DNA of 38,753 nt, from contig JAIUOJ010000016.1 of NCBI GenBank assembly GCA_020161335.1, forward strand, positions 1-38,753, in the 5' to 3' direction. The translations under genes and the position numbers were made by a program. Numbering within the stretch: position 1 is the first letter of the stretch; each line of letters begins with the position of its first letter. Shown in pieces: positions 1 to 8,265 of the stretch. The notes below the pieces were generated by a model. The model searched no databases, was not told the DNA's origin, and worked only from the letters and a program-made list of their open reading frames with translations. This stretch comes from Pseudomonadota bacterium (GTDB taxonomy: Bacteria > Pseudomonadota > Gammaproteobacteria > Xanthomonadales > Xanthomonadaceae).

Positions 1-2
1 CC

Positions 3-1991
3 ATGACGACGCCCAGCCGCCGCGACCTCGCCAACGCCATCCGTTTCCTCGCCATCGACGCCGTGGAGGCCGCCAAGTCCGGCCATCCGGGCATGCCGAT
101 GGGCATGGCCGACATCGCCGAAGTGCTGTGGAACGAGGTGCTGCGCCACAACCCGGGCAACCCGAAGTGGCCCAACCGCGACCGCTTCGTGCTGTCCAAC
201 GGGCACGGTTCGATGCTGCAGTACGCGCTGCTGCACCTGGCCGGCTACGACCTGCCGCTGGACGAACTCAAGCGCTTCCGCCAGCTCGACTCGATGACGC
301 CCGGCCACCCCGAGAACTTCATGACCCCGGGCGTGGAAACCACCACCGGCCCGCTCGGCCAGGGTTTTGCCAACGCGGTCGGCTTCGCGCTGGCCGAGAA
401 GCTGCTGGCGCAGCGCTACAACCGCGAAGGCTTCAACGTCGTCGACCATCGCACCTGGGTGTTCATGGGCGACGGCTGCCTGATGGAAGGCATCTCGCAC
501 GAGGCCGCCTCGCTGGCCGGCACCTGGGGCCTGGGCAAGCTGGTCGCGTTCTGGGACGACAACGGCATCTCGATCGACGGCGAGGTCAAGGGCTGGTTCA
601 CCGACGACACGCCCGCGCGCTTCGAGGCCTACGGCTGGCGCGTGATCCGCAACGTCGACGGCCACGACCCGGTCGAGATCCGCACCGCGATCGACACCGC
701 GCTCAAGCACGACGACAAGCCGACGCTGGTCTGCTGCCGGACCACGATCGGCTTTGGTTCGCCGAACAAGGCCGGCAAGGAGTCCTCGCACGGCGCGCCG
801 CTGGGCAAGGACGAGATCGCCCTGACGCGCGGGAAACTGGGCTGGGACCACGGGCCTTTCGAGGTGCCGCAGGCGATCGCCGACGCCTGGGACGCGCGCG
901 CCGCAGGCGCGAAGCGCGAGGCCGAGTGGCAGTCCGTGTTCGATGCGTATGCGGCGCAGTACCCGGACCAGGCGGCCGAGCTGCAGCGTCGCCTCGACGG
1001 GGTGCTGCCGGCCGATTTCGCGCCGGCGGCCGATGCCTACGTCGCGAAGCTGCAGGCCGAGGGCCCGGTGGTGGCTTCGCGCAAGGCCTCGCAGATGGCG
1101 ATCGAGGCGTTCGCGCCGTTGCTGCCCGAGCTGATCGGCGGTTCGGCCGACCTCGCCCACTCCAACCTCACCCTGTGGAAGGGCAGCAAGCCGGTCACCG
1201 GCGGCGATGCCGGCGCGAACTACGTCAACTACGGCGTGCGCGAGTTCGCGATGACCGCGATCAGCAACGGCCTTGCCCTGCACGGCGGCTTCATTCCCTA
1301 CGACGCCACCTTCCTCGTCTTCAGCGACTACGCGCGCAACGCGGTGCGCATGAGCGCGCTGATGCACGCGCACGCGATCCACGTCTACACGCACGACTCG
1401 ATCGGCCTGGGCGAGGATGGCCCGACCCACCAGCCGGTCGAGCACCTGGCGTCGCTGCGCTACATCCCGAACAACGACGTCTGGCGCCCCTGCGACGCGG
1501 TGGAGTCGGCGGTGTCGTGGCAGGTCGCGATCGAGCGCAAGGGCGGCCCGAGCTGCCTGGTGTTCTCGCGCCAGAACCTGCAGCACCAGCCGCGCGATGC
1601 CCGGCAGGTGGCCGACATCGCGCGCGGCGGCTACGTGCTGAAGGATTCGGCTGGCGCGCCGGACATCATCCTGATCGCGACCGGTTCGGAAGTGGAGCTG
1701 GCGACCGCCGCCGCCGCGCAGCTCGGCGACCACGTGCGCGTGGTGTCGATGCCGTCGAGCAACGTCTTCGACCGCCAGGACGCGGCCTACCGCGAATCGG
1801 TGCTGCCGCGTGCCGTGCGCAAGCGTGTTGCGATCGAAGCCGGCGTCACCGGCTTCTGGCGCCAGTACGTGGGCCTCGACGGCGCGGTCATCGGCATCGA
1901 CACCTTCGGCGCCAGCGCCCCGGCCGGCGACCTGTACAAGCACTTCGGCATCACCGTCGACGCCGTGGTCGCGGCGGCGAAGGCGCTCTGA
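3..1991 (+). CDS. tkt: Transketolase
   Basis: Thiamine-diphosphate enzyme of the non-oxidative pentose phosphate pathway; it moves two-carbon ketol units between sugar phosphates in the cytoplasm. The protein is 662 aa, the usual bacterial length, and appears complete, with ATG two bases from the window edge. The N-terminal half has the family hallmarks SGHPGMPMG (about residue 26), [12 protein letters not shown], and the ThDP-binding stretch from GDGCLMEG to DDNGISIDG. The middle pyrimidine-binding domain has NYGVREFAM with the expected catalytic Glu, and [15 protein letters not shown]. The C-terminal domain (from about residue 540) is complete. Its promoter lies outside the window. It converges on bolA, and its last codons lie inside a 120-bp tandem duplication. 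Identification is secure; which tkt paralogue it is cannot be told. Confidence 0.98.
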   Translation: MTTPSRRDLANAIRFLAIDAVEAAKSGHPGMPMGMADIAEVLWNEVLRHNPGNPKWPNRDRFVLSNGHGSMLQYALLHLAGYDLPLDELKRFRQLDSMTPGHPENFMTPGVETTTGPLGQGFANAVGFALAEKLLAQRYNREGFNVVDHRTWVFMGDGCLMEGISHEAASLAGTWGLGKLVAFWDDNGISIDGEVKGWFTDDTPARFEAYGWRVIRNVDGHDPVEIRTAIDTALKHDDKPTLVCCRTTIGFGSPNKAGKESSHGAPLGKDEIALTRGKLGWDHGPFEVPQAIADAWDARAAGAKREAEWQSVFDAYAAQYPDQAAELQRRLDGVLPADFAPAADAYVAKLQAEGPVVASRKASQMAIEAFAPLLPELIGGSADLAHSNLTLWKGSKPVTGGDAGANYVNYGVREFAMTAISNGLALHGGFIPYDATFLVFSDYARNAVRMSALMHAHAIHVYTHDSIGLGEDGPTHQPVEHLASLRYIPNNDVWRPCDAVESAVSWQVAIERKGGPSCLVFSRQNLQHQPRDARQVADIARGGYVLKDSAGAPDIILIATGSEVELATAAAAQLGDHVRVVSMPSSNVFDRQDAAYRESVLPRAVRKRVAIEAGVTGFWRQYVGLDGAVIGIDTFGASAPAGDLYKHFGITVDAVVAAAKAL

Positions 1992-2007
1992 CCTGCCTTG
2001 CCCCTCT

Positions 2008-2025
2008 CCCGCTCGCGGGAGCGGG
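2008..2025. repeat. REP-like hairpin, copy 1
   Basis: CCCGCTC-GCGG-GAGCGGG, a perfect 7-bp stem with a 4-base loop, sits in a CCCCTCTCCCGC...GAGGGCGG context typical of intergenic repeats in Xanthomonadaceae. It begins 16 bases after the tkt stop. It may limit read-through or protect the 3' end, but no T tract follows, so it is not a classic intrinsic terminator. Confidence 0.7.
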
Positions 2026-2128
2026 CTGGGACGAGGGCGGTGCGTCGAAGCGTTGCCCCGCCGCCCGCAGCAGCCGTCGAGGCGGTGGTCACAGCGGCGA
2101 AGGCGCTCTCACCTTTCATGCCCCCTCT

Positions 2129-2146
2129 CCCGCTCGCGGGAGCGGG
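2129..2146. repeat. REP-like hairpin, copy 2
   Basis: The same stem-loop as at 2008-2025, present in the second unit of the tandem duplication. Its flank (GGTTGGGGTGAGGGCGG) is closer to the usual form of this repeat than copy 1. It lies 31 bases past the bolA stop in the direction of bolA transcription. Confidence 0.7.
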
Positions 2147-2176
2147 TTGGGGTGAGGGCGGCGGTCGAAGCGCTGC

Positions 2177-2500
2177 TCAGCCGCCCGCGGCAGCCTTGTC
2201 ATGCGTGCTGCCGCCGCGACAGGTCGGGGAATCCGGTGCGGCACCGGCAGCGGCCCATTCGTCCGGCGTATAGGTATGCAGCGCCAGTGCGTGGATCTGC
2301 GTCATCAGCGGGCCCAGCGTGCGATAGACCAGCTGGTGGCGCTGCACGGCGCGCTTGCCGGCGAAGGCATCGCCGACCACCACCGCCTTGTAATGCGTCT
2401 CCAGTCCGCGGCTGTGCATGTGGCTCTCGTCCAGCACCTGCAGGTGCGTGGGCGACAGCGCCTGCAGGGCGGCGCGGAGCTGGTCGGCTTTCGTGCTCAT
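2177..2500 (-). CDS. bolA: BolA family protein
   Basis: BolA proteins are small KH-like regulators that bind monothiol glutaredoxins with a shared Fe-S cluster and, in E. coli, affect morphology and biofilm genes. This one is 107 aa, close to E. coli BolA. It has the class signature: VVVGDAFAGK, then RHQLVYRTLG, then HALALHTYTPDEW. The ATG at 2500 (MSTKADQLR) is chosen because the open frame upstream (to 2647) is Arg/Ala-rich and unlike BolA. The last six codons and the stop lie in the second unit of the 120-bp duplication, so the tail after TPDEW may have been reshaped by it. It ends convergent with tkt and lies 73 bp downstream of the acetyl-CoA hydrolase gene on the same strand. Confidence 0.92.
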   Translation of the reverse strand: MSTKADQLRAALQALSPTHLQVLDESHMHSRGLETHYKAVVVGDAFAGKRAVQRHQLVYRTLGPLMTQIHALALHTYTPDEWAAAGAAPDSPTCRGGSTHDKAAAGG

Positions 2501-2573
2501 GGCGCGATGATACGCGTGGCGCGCCTTGGCCGCGGATCCGGCGGCGCCACGCCCGCGCACCGCTGCGTTGCAT

Positions 2574-4529
2574 TCATCCCGCCGGCCGTCGCGTCCGTGC
2601 CAGCGCCAGGCGCAACAGGCGCGCCTGCAGCCGGTCGCCGAGGCCATGCGGGCTGGCCAGGTCCATGCGCGCCAGCGCTTCGCGGTCGTCGTCGCCCGTG
2701 CCGGCGAGCGCCGCCACGACGGTCGCCAGCGTCGCGCGCCGGGTGCCGGTGCCGGCCTTCAGCCAGGCCAGCGCCCGCACCAGGCGCTGTTCGACCGGCG
2801 TGAAGTCGCTGCCCAGCGGGTAGTCGGGCAGGGTGCCGTCGGCGCGGAACGGTGCCAGCGCCCCGGCGAGCGCCTCCGGCACGTGCCGTGCCCATGCGGC
2901 GGGCATGGCGAAGTCGCGGCGCAGCTTGCGGTCGCGCTTGGCGGTCTCCAGCAGGTCGGGCACGAAGCGCGCGTCGGTCACGGCGGCCATCGCCGTGATG
3001 CAGTCCTCGTCCGGCTTGCCGCGCAGGTCGGCGATGCCGTATTCGGTGATGTAGAGGTCGCGCAGGTGGCGCGGGATCGTGGTGTGGCCGTAGTTCCAGC
3101 GGATGTTCGATTGCGCCGCGCCATCGGCGTCGCGCGTCGCGCGCAGGAGCAGGGCCGAGCGCCCATCCGGCAAGGCGTGCGCCATCGCCACGAAGTTGTA
3201 CTGGCCGCCGACGCCCGACACCACCCGCCCGTCCTCCAGCCCGTCGGACACGGCGGCGCCGAGCGCGGTTGCCATCATGCAGGTGTTGAAGAAACGGCCG
3301 TCGCGCCGCTGCAGCCGCTCGAGGCCTTCGTCGAGGCCGTACAGTTCGTTGACTTCGCTCACGCGGCGCATGCCGATGCCGCGCCGGGTGGCGTCGTCGA
3401 GGCCGTGCAGCCAGTCGTAGAAGTCCTGCGAGCCGAGGTAGAACGCGCCGTGCAGGAACTCGCCGTCGCGCTCCAGCAGTTCGCGCTCGAGCGCGCTCGC
3501 GCTGTGATCGTTCACGCGCCGCATCAGCGGCGCCTTGTCCACCACCTTGCGGCGCAGGATGCCGGTCTCGACCAGGCGCTTGAAGCCCTCGTTGATCATC
3601 TCGCTGCAGCCGTACAGGCCTTGCGCGAACGGCTCGAGGCCGCCGCTGGCGACGACGGCCGGGTGCTGGTCGATGCCGGGCGACAGCGCCGCGAGCGCGC
3701 GCCGGTAGGCCGCGTTGTCGGTGTGGCGCAGCACCAGCGCATGGCACAGCGCGTCGGACAGCGCGCCGATGCCGATCTGCAGCATGCCGCCATCGCGCAC
3801 CAGGGCGCTGGCGTACAGGCCGATCGCGTGCTCGGCGTCGCCGACCGGCTGGCGCGGCAGCGCGAACAGCTTCGGATGCGGTCCCGGCGGCGCGACCACC
3901 AGGTCGAACCAGTCGCTGGGCACCGCGGCGGTGCCGTCCAGCCAAGGCAGCCGCGGATCGATCTCGGCCACCAGCAGCGGGCGCGGCTGTCCCGACGCGA
4001 CGATGGCGTCGACCGCGTCGAAGGTCAGGTCGGTGTTCGACGAGAGTGACAGGCGCGAGCCATCGGCGTTCGCGGCCACCTTCTGCACGATGCAGTTCAC
4101 GCCGCGGTCGGAGAGCGCGCGTGCCACGTGCGTGTAGTTGAGGCTGGCGTAGCGCCGCTGCGCCTGCGACGAGCCGAGCAGGGCGCCGGACTGCAGGTAG
4201 AACTCCTCGACCGAGACGTGTGCCGGCAGCGCATCGCGCCGCTGCGCGTCGACGTAGGCCAGGCGCGGGAAGTCGGCGCCGAAATGGCGCTCGGCGAAGG
4301 GGCCAAGGAAGCGCTGTTCCAGTCCCGGCTTCGCCCGCGGCGGGTCCAGCGACAGCGCCGTGTACAGCGTGAGCGGCCGCGACGGATCGGCCGCGACGCG
4401 CGCGTACAGCGCGTTGAGCAGGCGATGCGGCTTGCCCAGGCCCAGCGGCGCACCGACGTGCAGGTCGCGCGGCAGGCGTTCGAGCATCTGCGCGACGGCG
4501 GCTTCGAGGGTGTCGAGGATCATCGGCAT
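2574..4529 (-). CDS. Acetyl-CoA hydrolase/transferase family protein
   Basis: Cytoplasmic CoA-transferase/hydrolase of the family that includes acetate:succinate CoA-transferases and propionyl-CoA:succinate CoA-transferase. The protein is 651 aa, longer than the roughly 500 aa of the classical members; I recall a long subgroup in Pseudomonas and Xanthomonas annotated by its C-terminal domain. Seen in the sequence: an N-terminal half with LQIGIGALSDAL (about residue 250), GLYGCSEMINEGF, and a C-terminal half with VSGVGGQYNFVAMAHALPDG and YITEYGIADLRGK, both typical of the family C-terminal domain. The start is MPMILDTLEAAV at 4529 (or M at 4523); the open frame farther upstream overlaps modC and is a shadow. 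The natural acyl-CoA and acceptor cannot be told from the sequence. Confidence 0.85.
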   Translation of the reverse strand: MPMILDTLEAAVAQMLERLPRDLHVGAPLGLGKPHRLLNALYARVAADPSRPLTLYTALSLDPPRAKPGLEQRFLGPFAERHFGADFPRLAYVDAQRRDALPAHVSVEEFYLQSGALLGSSQAQRRYASLNYTHVARALSDRGVNCIVQKVAANADGSRLSLSSNTDLTFDAVDAIVASGQPRPLLVAEIDPRLPWLDGTAAVPSDWFDLVVAPPGPHPKLFALPRQPVGDAEHAIGLYASALVRDGGMLQIGIGALSDALCHALVLRHTDNAAYRRALAALSPGIDQHPAVVASGGLEPFAQGLYGCSEMINEGFKRLVETGILRRKVVDKAPLMRRVNDHSASALERELLERDGEFLHGAFYLGSQDFYDWLHGLDDATRRGIGMRRVSEVNELYGLDEGLERLQRRDGRFFNTCMMATALGAAVSDGLEDGRVVSGVGGQYNFVAMAHALPDGRSALLLRATRDADGAAQSNIRWNYGHTTIPRHLRDLYITEYGIADLRGKPDEDCITAMAAVTDARFVPDLLETAKRDRKLRRDFAMPAAWARHVPEALAGALAPFRADGTLPDYPLGSDFTPVEQRLVRALAWLKAGTGTRRATLATVVAALAGTGDDDREALARMDLASPHGLGDRLQARLLRLALARTRRPAG

Positions 4530-4620
4530 CGGTCGGCGGGGTCCATCGGGTGTTTGCGGGTGGCCGCGACCGGCGCGGGCATGCGCGGAGGATGCCTTGC
4601 GGTGCGCGAACGTGGCGTGG

Positions 4621-5241
4621 TCATGCCAGCGCGTGCACCACGTGGGCGAGGCGGCGCACGTCGTCCTCGGTGTGGCTGACGTACACCATCGGCAGCGCGA
4701 TCTCATCGCGCACGCGCTGCAGGTAGGGGATCAGCTCCTCGCGGCGGGCCTGGTCGAGGGCCGACAACGGTTCGTCGAACAGCAGGATCGCCGGCTGCGA
4801 GAGCAGGGCGCGGCCGATGGCGACGCGCTGGGCCTCGCCGCCGGACAGGTTGCCCGGATGGCGCTGCAGCAGGTGGCCGATGCCGAGCAGATCGACCACG
4901 GCGTCGAGTGCGAAGGCCCGGCCGTCGCCGCGTTGGCCGTGGCGGCCGTACAGCAGGTTGGCGCGCACGTCGCGATGCGGGAACAGGCGCGCGTCCTGGA
5001 ACACGTAGCCGATGCGGCGGCGGTGGGTGGCAAGGTCGATCCGCGCCGCGCTGTCGAACAGGATGCGGCCATCGATCGCGATCCGGCCCGAGACCGGGCG
5101 CACCAGCCCGGCGATCGCGTTCAGCACCGTGGTCTTGCCCGCGCCGGACGCGCCGGTCAATGCGAGCACGCGCGCGTCCTCGACGATGCGCACCTGTCGC
5201 TCGAACTGGCCGCGACGCAGCAGGATGTCGATGTCGAGCAT
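4621..5241 (-). CDS. modC: Molybdate ABC transporter ATP-binding protein, short form
   Basis: ATPase that powers molybdate import with ModB and ModA at the inner membrane. Walker A GASGAGKTT (about residues 31-39), Q-loop FQDARLFPH, signature LSGGEAQRVAIGRALL, Walker B ILLFDEPLSALD and switch His in YVSHTEDD are all present. It is 206 aa, against about 350 for E. coli ModC, and stops just after the ATPase core, so the C-terminal MOP/TOBE molybdate-sensing domain is absent. The 91 bases downstream do not encode one in the same frame. The ATG overlaps the modB stop by one base (TGATG), so the two are translationally coupled. Assignment to molybdate rather than another anion rests on the neighbouring modA and the molybdopterin-domain gene. 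Confidence 0.93.
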   Translation of the reverse strand: MLDIDILLRRGQFERQVRIVEDARVLALTGASGAGKTTVLNAIAGLVRPVSGRIAIDGRILFDSAARIDLATHRRRIGYVFQDARLFPHRDVRANLLYGRHGQRGDGRAFALDAVVDLLGIGHLLQRHPGNLSGGEAQRVAIGRALLSQPAILLFDEPLSALDQARREELIPYLQRVRDEIALPMVYVSHTEDDVRRLAHVVHALA

Positions 5242-5933
5242 CAGTCGCGCTCCCGCCCGCGCTGGCGCCGCACCAGCCATTCCGAGGCCAGCAGCGCGGC
5301 CAGCGAGATCGCGATCGCCACCGCGGCCAGGCGCCAGATGCCGGCCTCGCCGCCGGGCACCTGCATCAGGCCGTAGATCGCCGAGGCCAGGGTCTGGGTT
5401 TCGCCGGGGATGTTGGATACGAAGGTGATGGTGGCGCCGAACTCGCCCAGGGCCTTGGCGAAGCCGAGCACCGCGCCGGCGACCACGCCCGGCCACGCGA
5501 GGGGCAGGGTGACCGTGAAGAACACGCGCAGCGGGCTGGCGCCGAGGGTCGAGGCGGCCTGCTCGAGGCGGCGATCCACCGCCTCGATCGACAGCCGGAT
5601 CGCGCGCACCACCAGCGGGAAGCCCATGATCGCGCTGGCCAGCGCCGCGCCGGTCCAGCGGAAGGCGAAGCTGATCCCGACATGTTCGTGCAGGAAGCGC
5701 CCGAGCACGCCGTTGTGGCCCAGCCACACCAGCAGCGCGTAACCCACCACCACCGGCGGCAGCACCAGCGGCAGGTGCACCAGCGCATCGAGCAGCTCCT
5801 TGCCGAAGAAGCGGCGCCGCGCGAGCAGCCAGCCGACCGCGATCCCGGCCGGCAGGCTGGCCAGCGACGCCGTCGCGGCCACCTTCAGGCTGAGAAGGAT
5901 CGCCGTGGTTTCGGCCGGGGTGAACGACAGCAT
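5241..5933 (-). CDS. modB: Molybdate ABC transporter permease
   Basis: Inner-membrane channel subunit of the molybdate importer. The 230-aa protein has about five membrane segments and the binding-protein-dependent transport motif around GFAKALGEFGATITFVSNIPGETQTL (residues about 150-175; EAA-loop type), which in ModB contacts the ATPase. LPLVLPPVVVGYALL near residue 55 is also typical of ModB. The start MLSFTPAETTAILLSLK places the first membrane helix right after the N terminus. It lies 7 bp after modA and overlaps modC by one base, so the three genes form one operon. Confidence 0.95.
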   Translation of the reverse strand: MLSFTPAETTAILLSLKVAATASLASLPAGIAVGWLLARRRFFGKELLDALVHLPLVLPPVVVGYALLVWLGHNGVLGRFLHEHVGISFAFRWTGAALASAIMGFPLVVRAIRLSIEAVDRRLEQAASTLGASPLRVFFTVTLPLAWPGVVAGAVLGFAKALGEFGATITFVSNIPGETQTLASAIYGLMQVPGGEAGIWRLAAVAIAISLAALLASEWLVRRQRGRERD

Positions 5934-5940
5934 GTGCGGT

Positions 5941-6765
5941 TCAGAGCAGCGAGAAGCCGTGTTCGCGGAAGATCGCGGAGGCTTCCGGCGAGTGCAGCCA
6001 GTCGAGGAACTCCAGTGCCGCCGGATGCGTGCTGGTGAGGATGCGCGCGACCGGATAGACGATCGCCGGATGCGAGTCGTGCGGGAACGTCGCCAGCACC
6101 TTCACCTTGGGCTCGGCCTTTGCGTCGCTGGCGTACACCACGCCCAGCGGCGCCTCGCCACGCGCGACCAGCAGCAGGGCGGCGCGCACGTTCTCGGCCT
6201 CCGCCACGCGCGGCTGCAGCGCGTCCCAGGTGCCCATCGATTCGAACGCGGCGCGCGCGTATTTGCCGGCCGGCACGCTCGCGGTCAGGGCCAGCGCGAG
6301 GCGGCCATCGCGGCCGAGCAGCGGCCGCAGGTCGGTGCCCGGTTCGAGGTTGAGCGGCGTCGCCTTGCTGTCGGCGGGCGCGACCAGGACCAGTTCGTTG
6401 CCGAGCAGGTCCTCGCGCGAGGCGCGGTCCACCAGGTCGCGCGCCTGCAGCCAGTCCATCCAGTCGCTGTCGGCGGACATGAAGACGTCGGCCGGCGCGC
6501 GCTGTTCGATCTGCCGGGCGAGCGCGGAACTGGCGGCGTACGACACCTGCACCGGCTGCCCCGAGCGGCGCTGGTAGGCGGCGACCACCGCGTCCAGCGA
6601 CTCCTTGAGGCTGGCCGCGGCGAACACGGTCAGCGGTTGCGCGCGCATCGCGGCGTCTTCGGTGGTGGCCGGCGCCGGCGCCGGGGCGCAGGCCGCCAGG
6701 GCCAGGCCCAGCACCAGCGCCGCCAGCCAAGATGCGATCCGCGCCGCGCGGGTCGGCGCACTCAT
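5941..6765 (-). CDS. modA: Molybdate-binding periplasmic lipoprotein
   Basis: Captures molybdate (or tungstate) in the periplasm and delivers it to ModB. The 274-aa precursor has a signal peptide ending in LALAAC, a lipobox with Cys26, so the protein is probably lipid-anchored rather than free. The mature part begins with the conserved [14 protein letters not shown] and continues with [26 protein letters not shown], whose Ser residues form the oxyanion pocket in known ModA structures. The C terminus has [21 protein letters not shown] as in the family. Its ATG overlaps the stop of the upstream molybdopterin-domain gene (ATGA), showing co-translation. Confidence 0.95.
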   Translation of the reverse strand: MSAPTRAARIASWLAALVLGLALAACAPAPAPATTEDAAMRAQPLTVFAAASLKESLDAVVAAYQRRSGQPVQVSYAASSALARQIEQRAPADVFMSADSDWMDWLQARDLVDRASREDLLGNELVLVAPADSKATPLNLEPGTDLRPLLGRDGRLALALTASVPAGKYARAAFESMGTWDALQPRVAEAENVRAALLLVARGEAPLGVVYASDAKAEPKVKVLATFPHDSHPAIVYPVARILTSTHPAALEFLDWLHSPEASAIFREHGFSLL

Positions 6766-7277
6766 GGTGCCACCACCACGTTGATCGCCTCGACCTGGCG
6801 CACGCTGCGCGCGGCGCGCGTGTCGCCGGGCACCAGCAGGCGCAGCGGCCCGTCCTTGTCGTCGAGCGCGGCGCCCGCGCAGCGATCCACGAGCCAGGCT
6901 TCGCGGTTGCCGGTGCCGGGATCGAGCTCGGCCAGCGAGAACAGCACGCGATAACCGTCGCGCGCATCGACCAGCACGTAGCGGCCCAGGTGCGCGCTGC
7001 GCAGCGCGCCTTCGGGCACCGCGCCGCTGGCGCGCAGCAGCGCCATCAGCGGGATGCCCTCGCAGGCCAGTTCCGCGTCGTGCACGCGGGCGGTGACCGG
7101 CTGGCGCGGCAACGCCGCCAGCGTGGCGGCGTCGAGCGGCACCGCGACCGGCGACGCGATCGGCGCCGGCGCGGGTTCGGAGGCGCGCAGGTGCGGATCC
7201 TGCGCGGCGGCCGGGAGGGCAAGGGCGAGCAGCAGGCAGGCGGCGGATGCCGTTCGCAGCGCAGGGAGTCGTGTCAT
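6762..7277 (-). CDS. Small exported molybdopterin-domain protein
   Basis: Exported protein of 171 aa with a sulfite-oxidase-type molybdopterin-binding fold. A signal peptide ([25 protein letters not shown]) precedes the mature chain at about residue 26. The core has [15 protein letters not shown], then [17 protein letters not shown], and ends with [21 protein letters not shown], the pattern I know from small proteins annotated as molybdopterin-dependent oxidoreductases. The first Cys sits where such proteins may ligate Mo, but whether the small forms really bind cofactor is not established. The start at 7277 puts the signal peptide at the N terminus. It overlaps modA by 4 bases, so molybdate uptake and this protein are made together; a periplasmic redox partner is inferred only. 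Confidence 0.8.
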   Translation of the reverse strand: MTRLPALRTASAACLLLALALPAAAQDPHLRASEPAPAPIASPVAVPLDAATLAALPRQPVTARVHDAELACEGIPLMALLRASGAVPEGALRSAHLGRYVLVDARDGYRVLFSLAELDPGTGNREAWLVDRCAGAALDDKDGPLRLLVPGDTRAARSVRQVEAINVVVAP

Positions 7278-7302
7278 GGGCCGTGGCTCGGGAAGGGGGC
7301 GA

Positions 7303-8166
7303 TCAAAGCGTGTCCAGCGGGATGCGCAGGTAGCGCACGCCATTGTCGTCGGGCGCCGGCAGCGCGCCGGCGCGGACATTGGTCTGCACCGCCGGCAGGA
7401 TCAGCGCCGGCATCGACAGCGTGCGGTCGCGCGCCTCGCGCAGCTGCACGAACGTGGCCTCGTCGATCCCGTCGCGGACATGGAGGTTGCCGCGCTTCTG
7501 CGCGCCGATGGTGGTTTCGCAGGCCACGTCGCGCCCGCCCGGGCCGTAGTCGTGGCAGACGAAGACGCGGGTGTCGTCGGGCAAGGCATACAGCCGCAGG
7601 ATCGAGCGATACAGCTGGGACGCGCTGCCGCCGGGAAAATCGCAGCGCGCGGTGCCGCCATCGGGCATGAACAGCGAATCGCCGGTGAACAGCGCATCGC
7701 CGACGAGGTAGGCATTGCTGTCGCTGGTGTGCCCGGGCACGGCGATCACGCGTGCATCGACGTTGCCGACACGGAAGGCGTCGCCGTCGGCAAACAACCG
7801 GTCGAACTGCGAACCGTCCACCGGGAAATGCGCGCCGAGGTTGAAGATCGGCCGGAACGTCTTCTGCACCGTGCGGATGCCTTCGCCGATCGCCAGGGTG
7901 GCCTGCGGCAGGCGTTGTTTCAGCCAGTGGCCCGCCGAGAGGTGGTCGGCATGCGCGTGGGTCTCGAGGATCCAGCGCACCTCGAGCGCGTGCGCCCCGA
8001 CGTGCGCCAGCAGGGCCTGGGCGGACGCCGCGGACGTGCGACCGGCGGCGAGGTCGAAGTCGAGCACCGGGTCGACGATCGCCGCGTGCCGCGACGCCGG
8101 GTCGGACACCACGTAGCTCCAGGTGTGGCTGTCGGCGTGGAAGAACGGCGCGACGGTCGGTGTCAT
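7303..8166 (-). CDS. MBL-fold metallo-hydrolase, persulfide dioxygenase-like
   Basis: 287-aa cytoplasmic metallo-beta-lactamase-fold enzyme. Metal motifs are complete: THAHADHLS (about residues 75-83), the His in VPGHTSDSNAYL, the Asp in FTGDSLFMPDGGTARCDFPGGSA, and CHDYGPGG. The segment GTARCDFPGGSASQLYRSI resembles ETHE1-type persulfide dioxygenases and the MBL domain of Xylella/Agrobacterium Blh proteins more than glyoxalase II. In that family the metal is usually a single iron oxidising glutathione persulfide to sulfite; the activity here is inferred. No predicted signal peptide. It is the first gene of the minus-strand run (25 bp before the molybdopterin-domain gene) and is divergent from a DUF442-type gene, the other half of Blh fusion proteins. 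Confidence 0.82.
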   Translation of the reverse strand: MTPTVAPFFHADSHTWSYVVSDPASRHAAIVDPVLDFDLAAGRTSAASAQALLAHVGAHALEVRWILETHAHADHLSAGHWLKQRLPQATLAIGEGIRTVQKTFRPIFNLGAHFPVDGSQFDRLFADGDAFRVGNVDARVIAVPGHTSDSNAYLVGDALFTGDSLFMPDGGTARCDFPGGSASQLYRSILRLYALPDDTRVFVCHDYGPGGRDVACETTIGAQKRGNLHVRDGIDEATFVQLREARDRTLSMPALILPAVQTNVRAGALPAPDDNGVRYLRIPLDTL

Positions 8167-8265
8167 GGCGCGATCGTTGCGGAGGAAAAGGGATGCCCGG
8201 CGATGATCCTGACACGATGCGCATTCCGGAAGCGTAAAGTGGGACAACCCCACGGAGCCCGCGCG

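Larger units (their letters stand above)
1954..2195. repeat. 120-bp tandem duplication of the tkt/bolA junction
   Basis: Two head-to-tail units (about 1954-2073 and 2074-2195) align with a 120-121 bp period. Each unit holds a version of the tkt 3' end (GGCGAAGGCGCTCT at 1975-1989 and again 2095-2109), then a CTCTCCCGCTCGCGGGAG hairpin, then a version of the bolA 3' end (CCGCCCGC plus CAGCC). Unit 1 carries the functional tkt stop; in unit 2 that TGA has become TCA. Unit 2 carries the functional bolA stop, which is lost in unit 1. The units have diverged at scattered bases, so this is not an assembly stutter of identical sequence. Confidence 0.85.

Noticed and set aside
128-2155. A second long plus-strand frame inside transketolase
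   Set aside because: Arg-rich out-of-frame shadow of tkt with no motif.
2574-4706. The acetyl-CoA hydrolase reading frame extended to 4706 as an N-terminal fusion
   Set aside because: The extra residues are Arg/Cys/Ser/Thr-rich and overlap modC out of frame. The family N terminus begins at MPMILDTLEAAV (4529).
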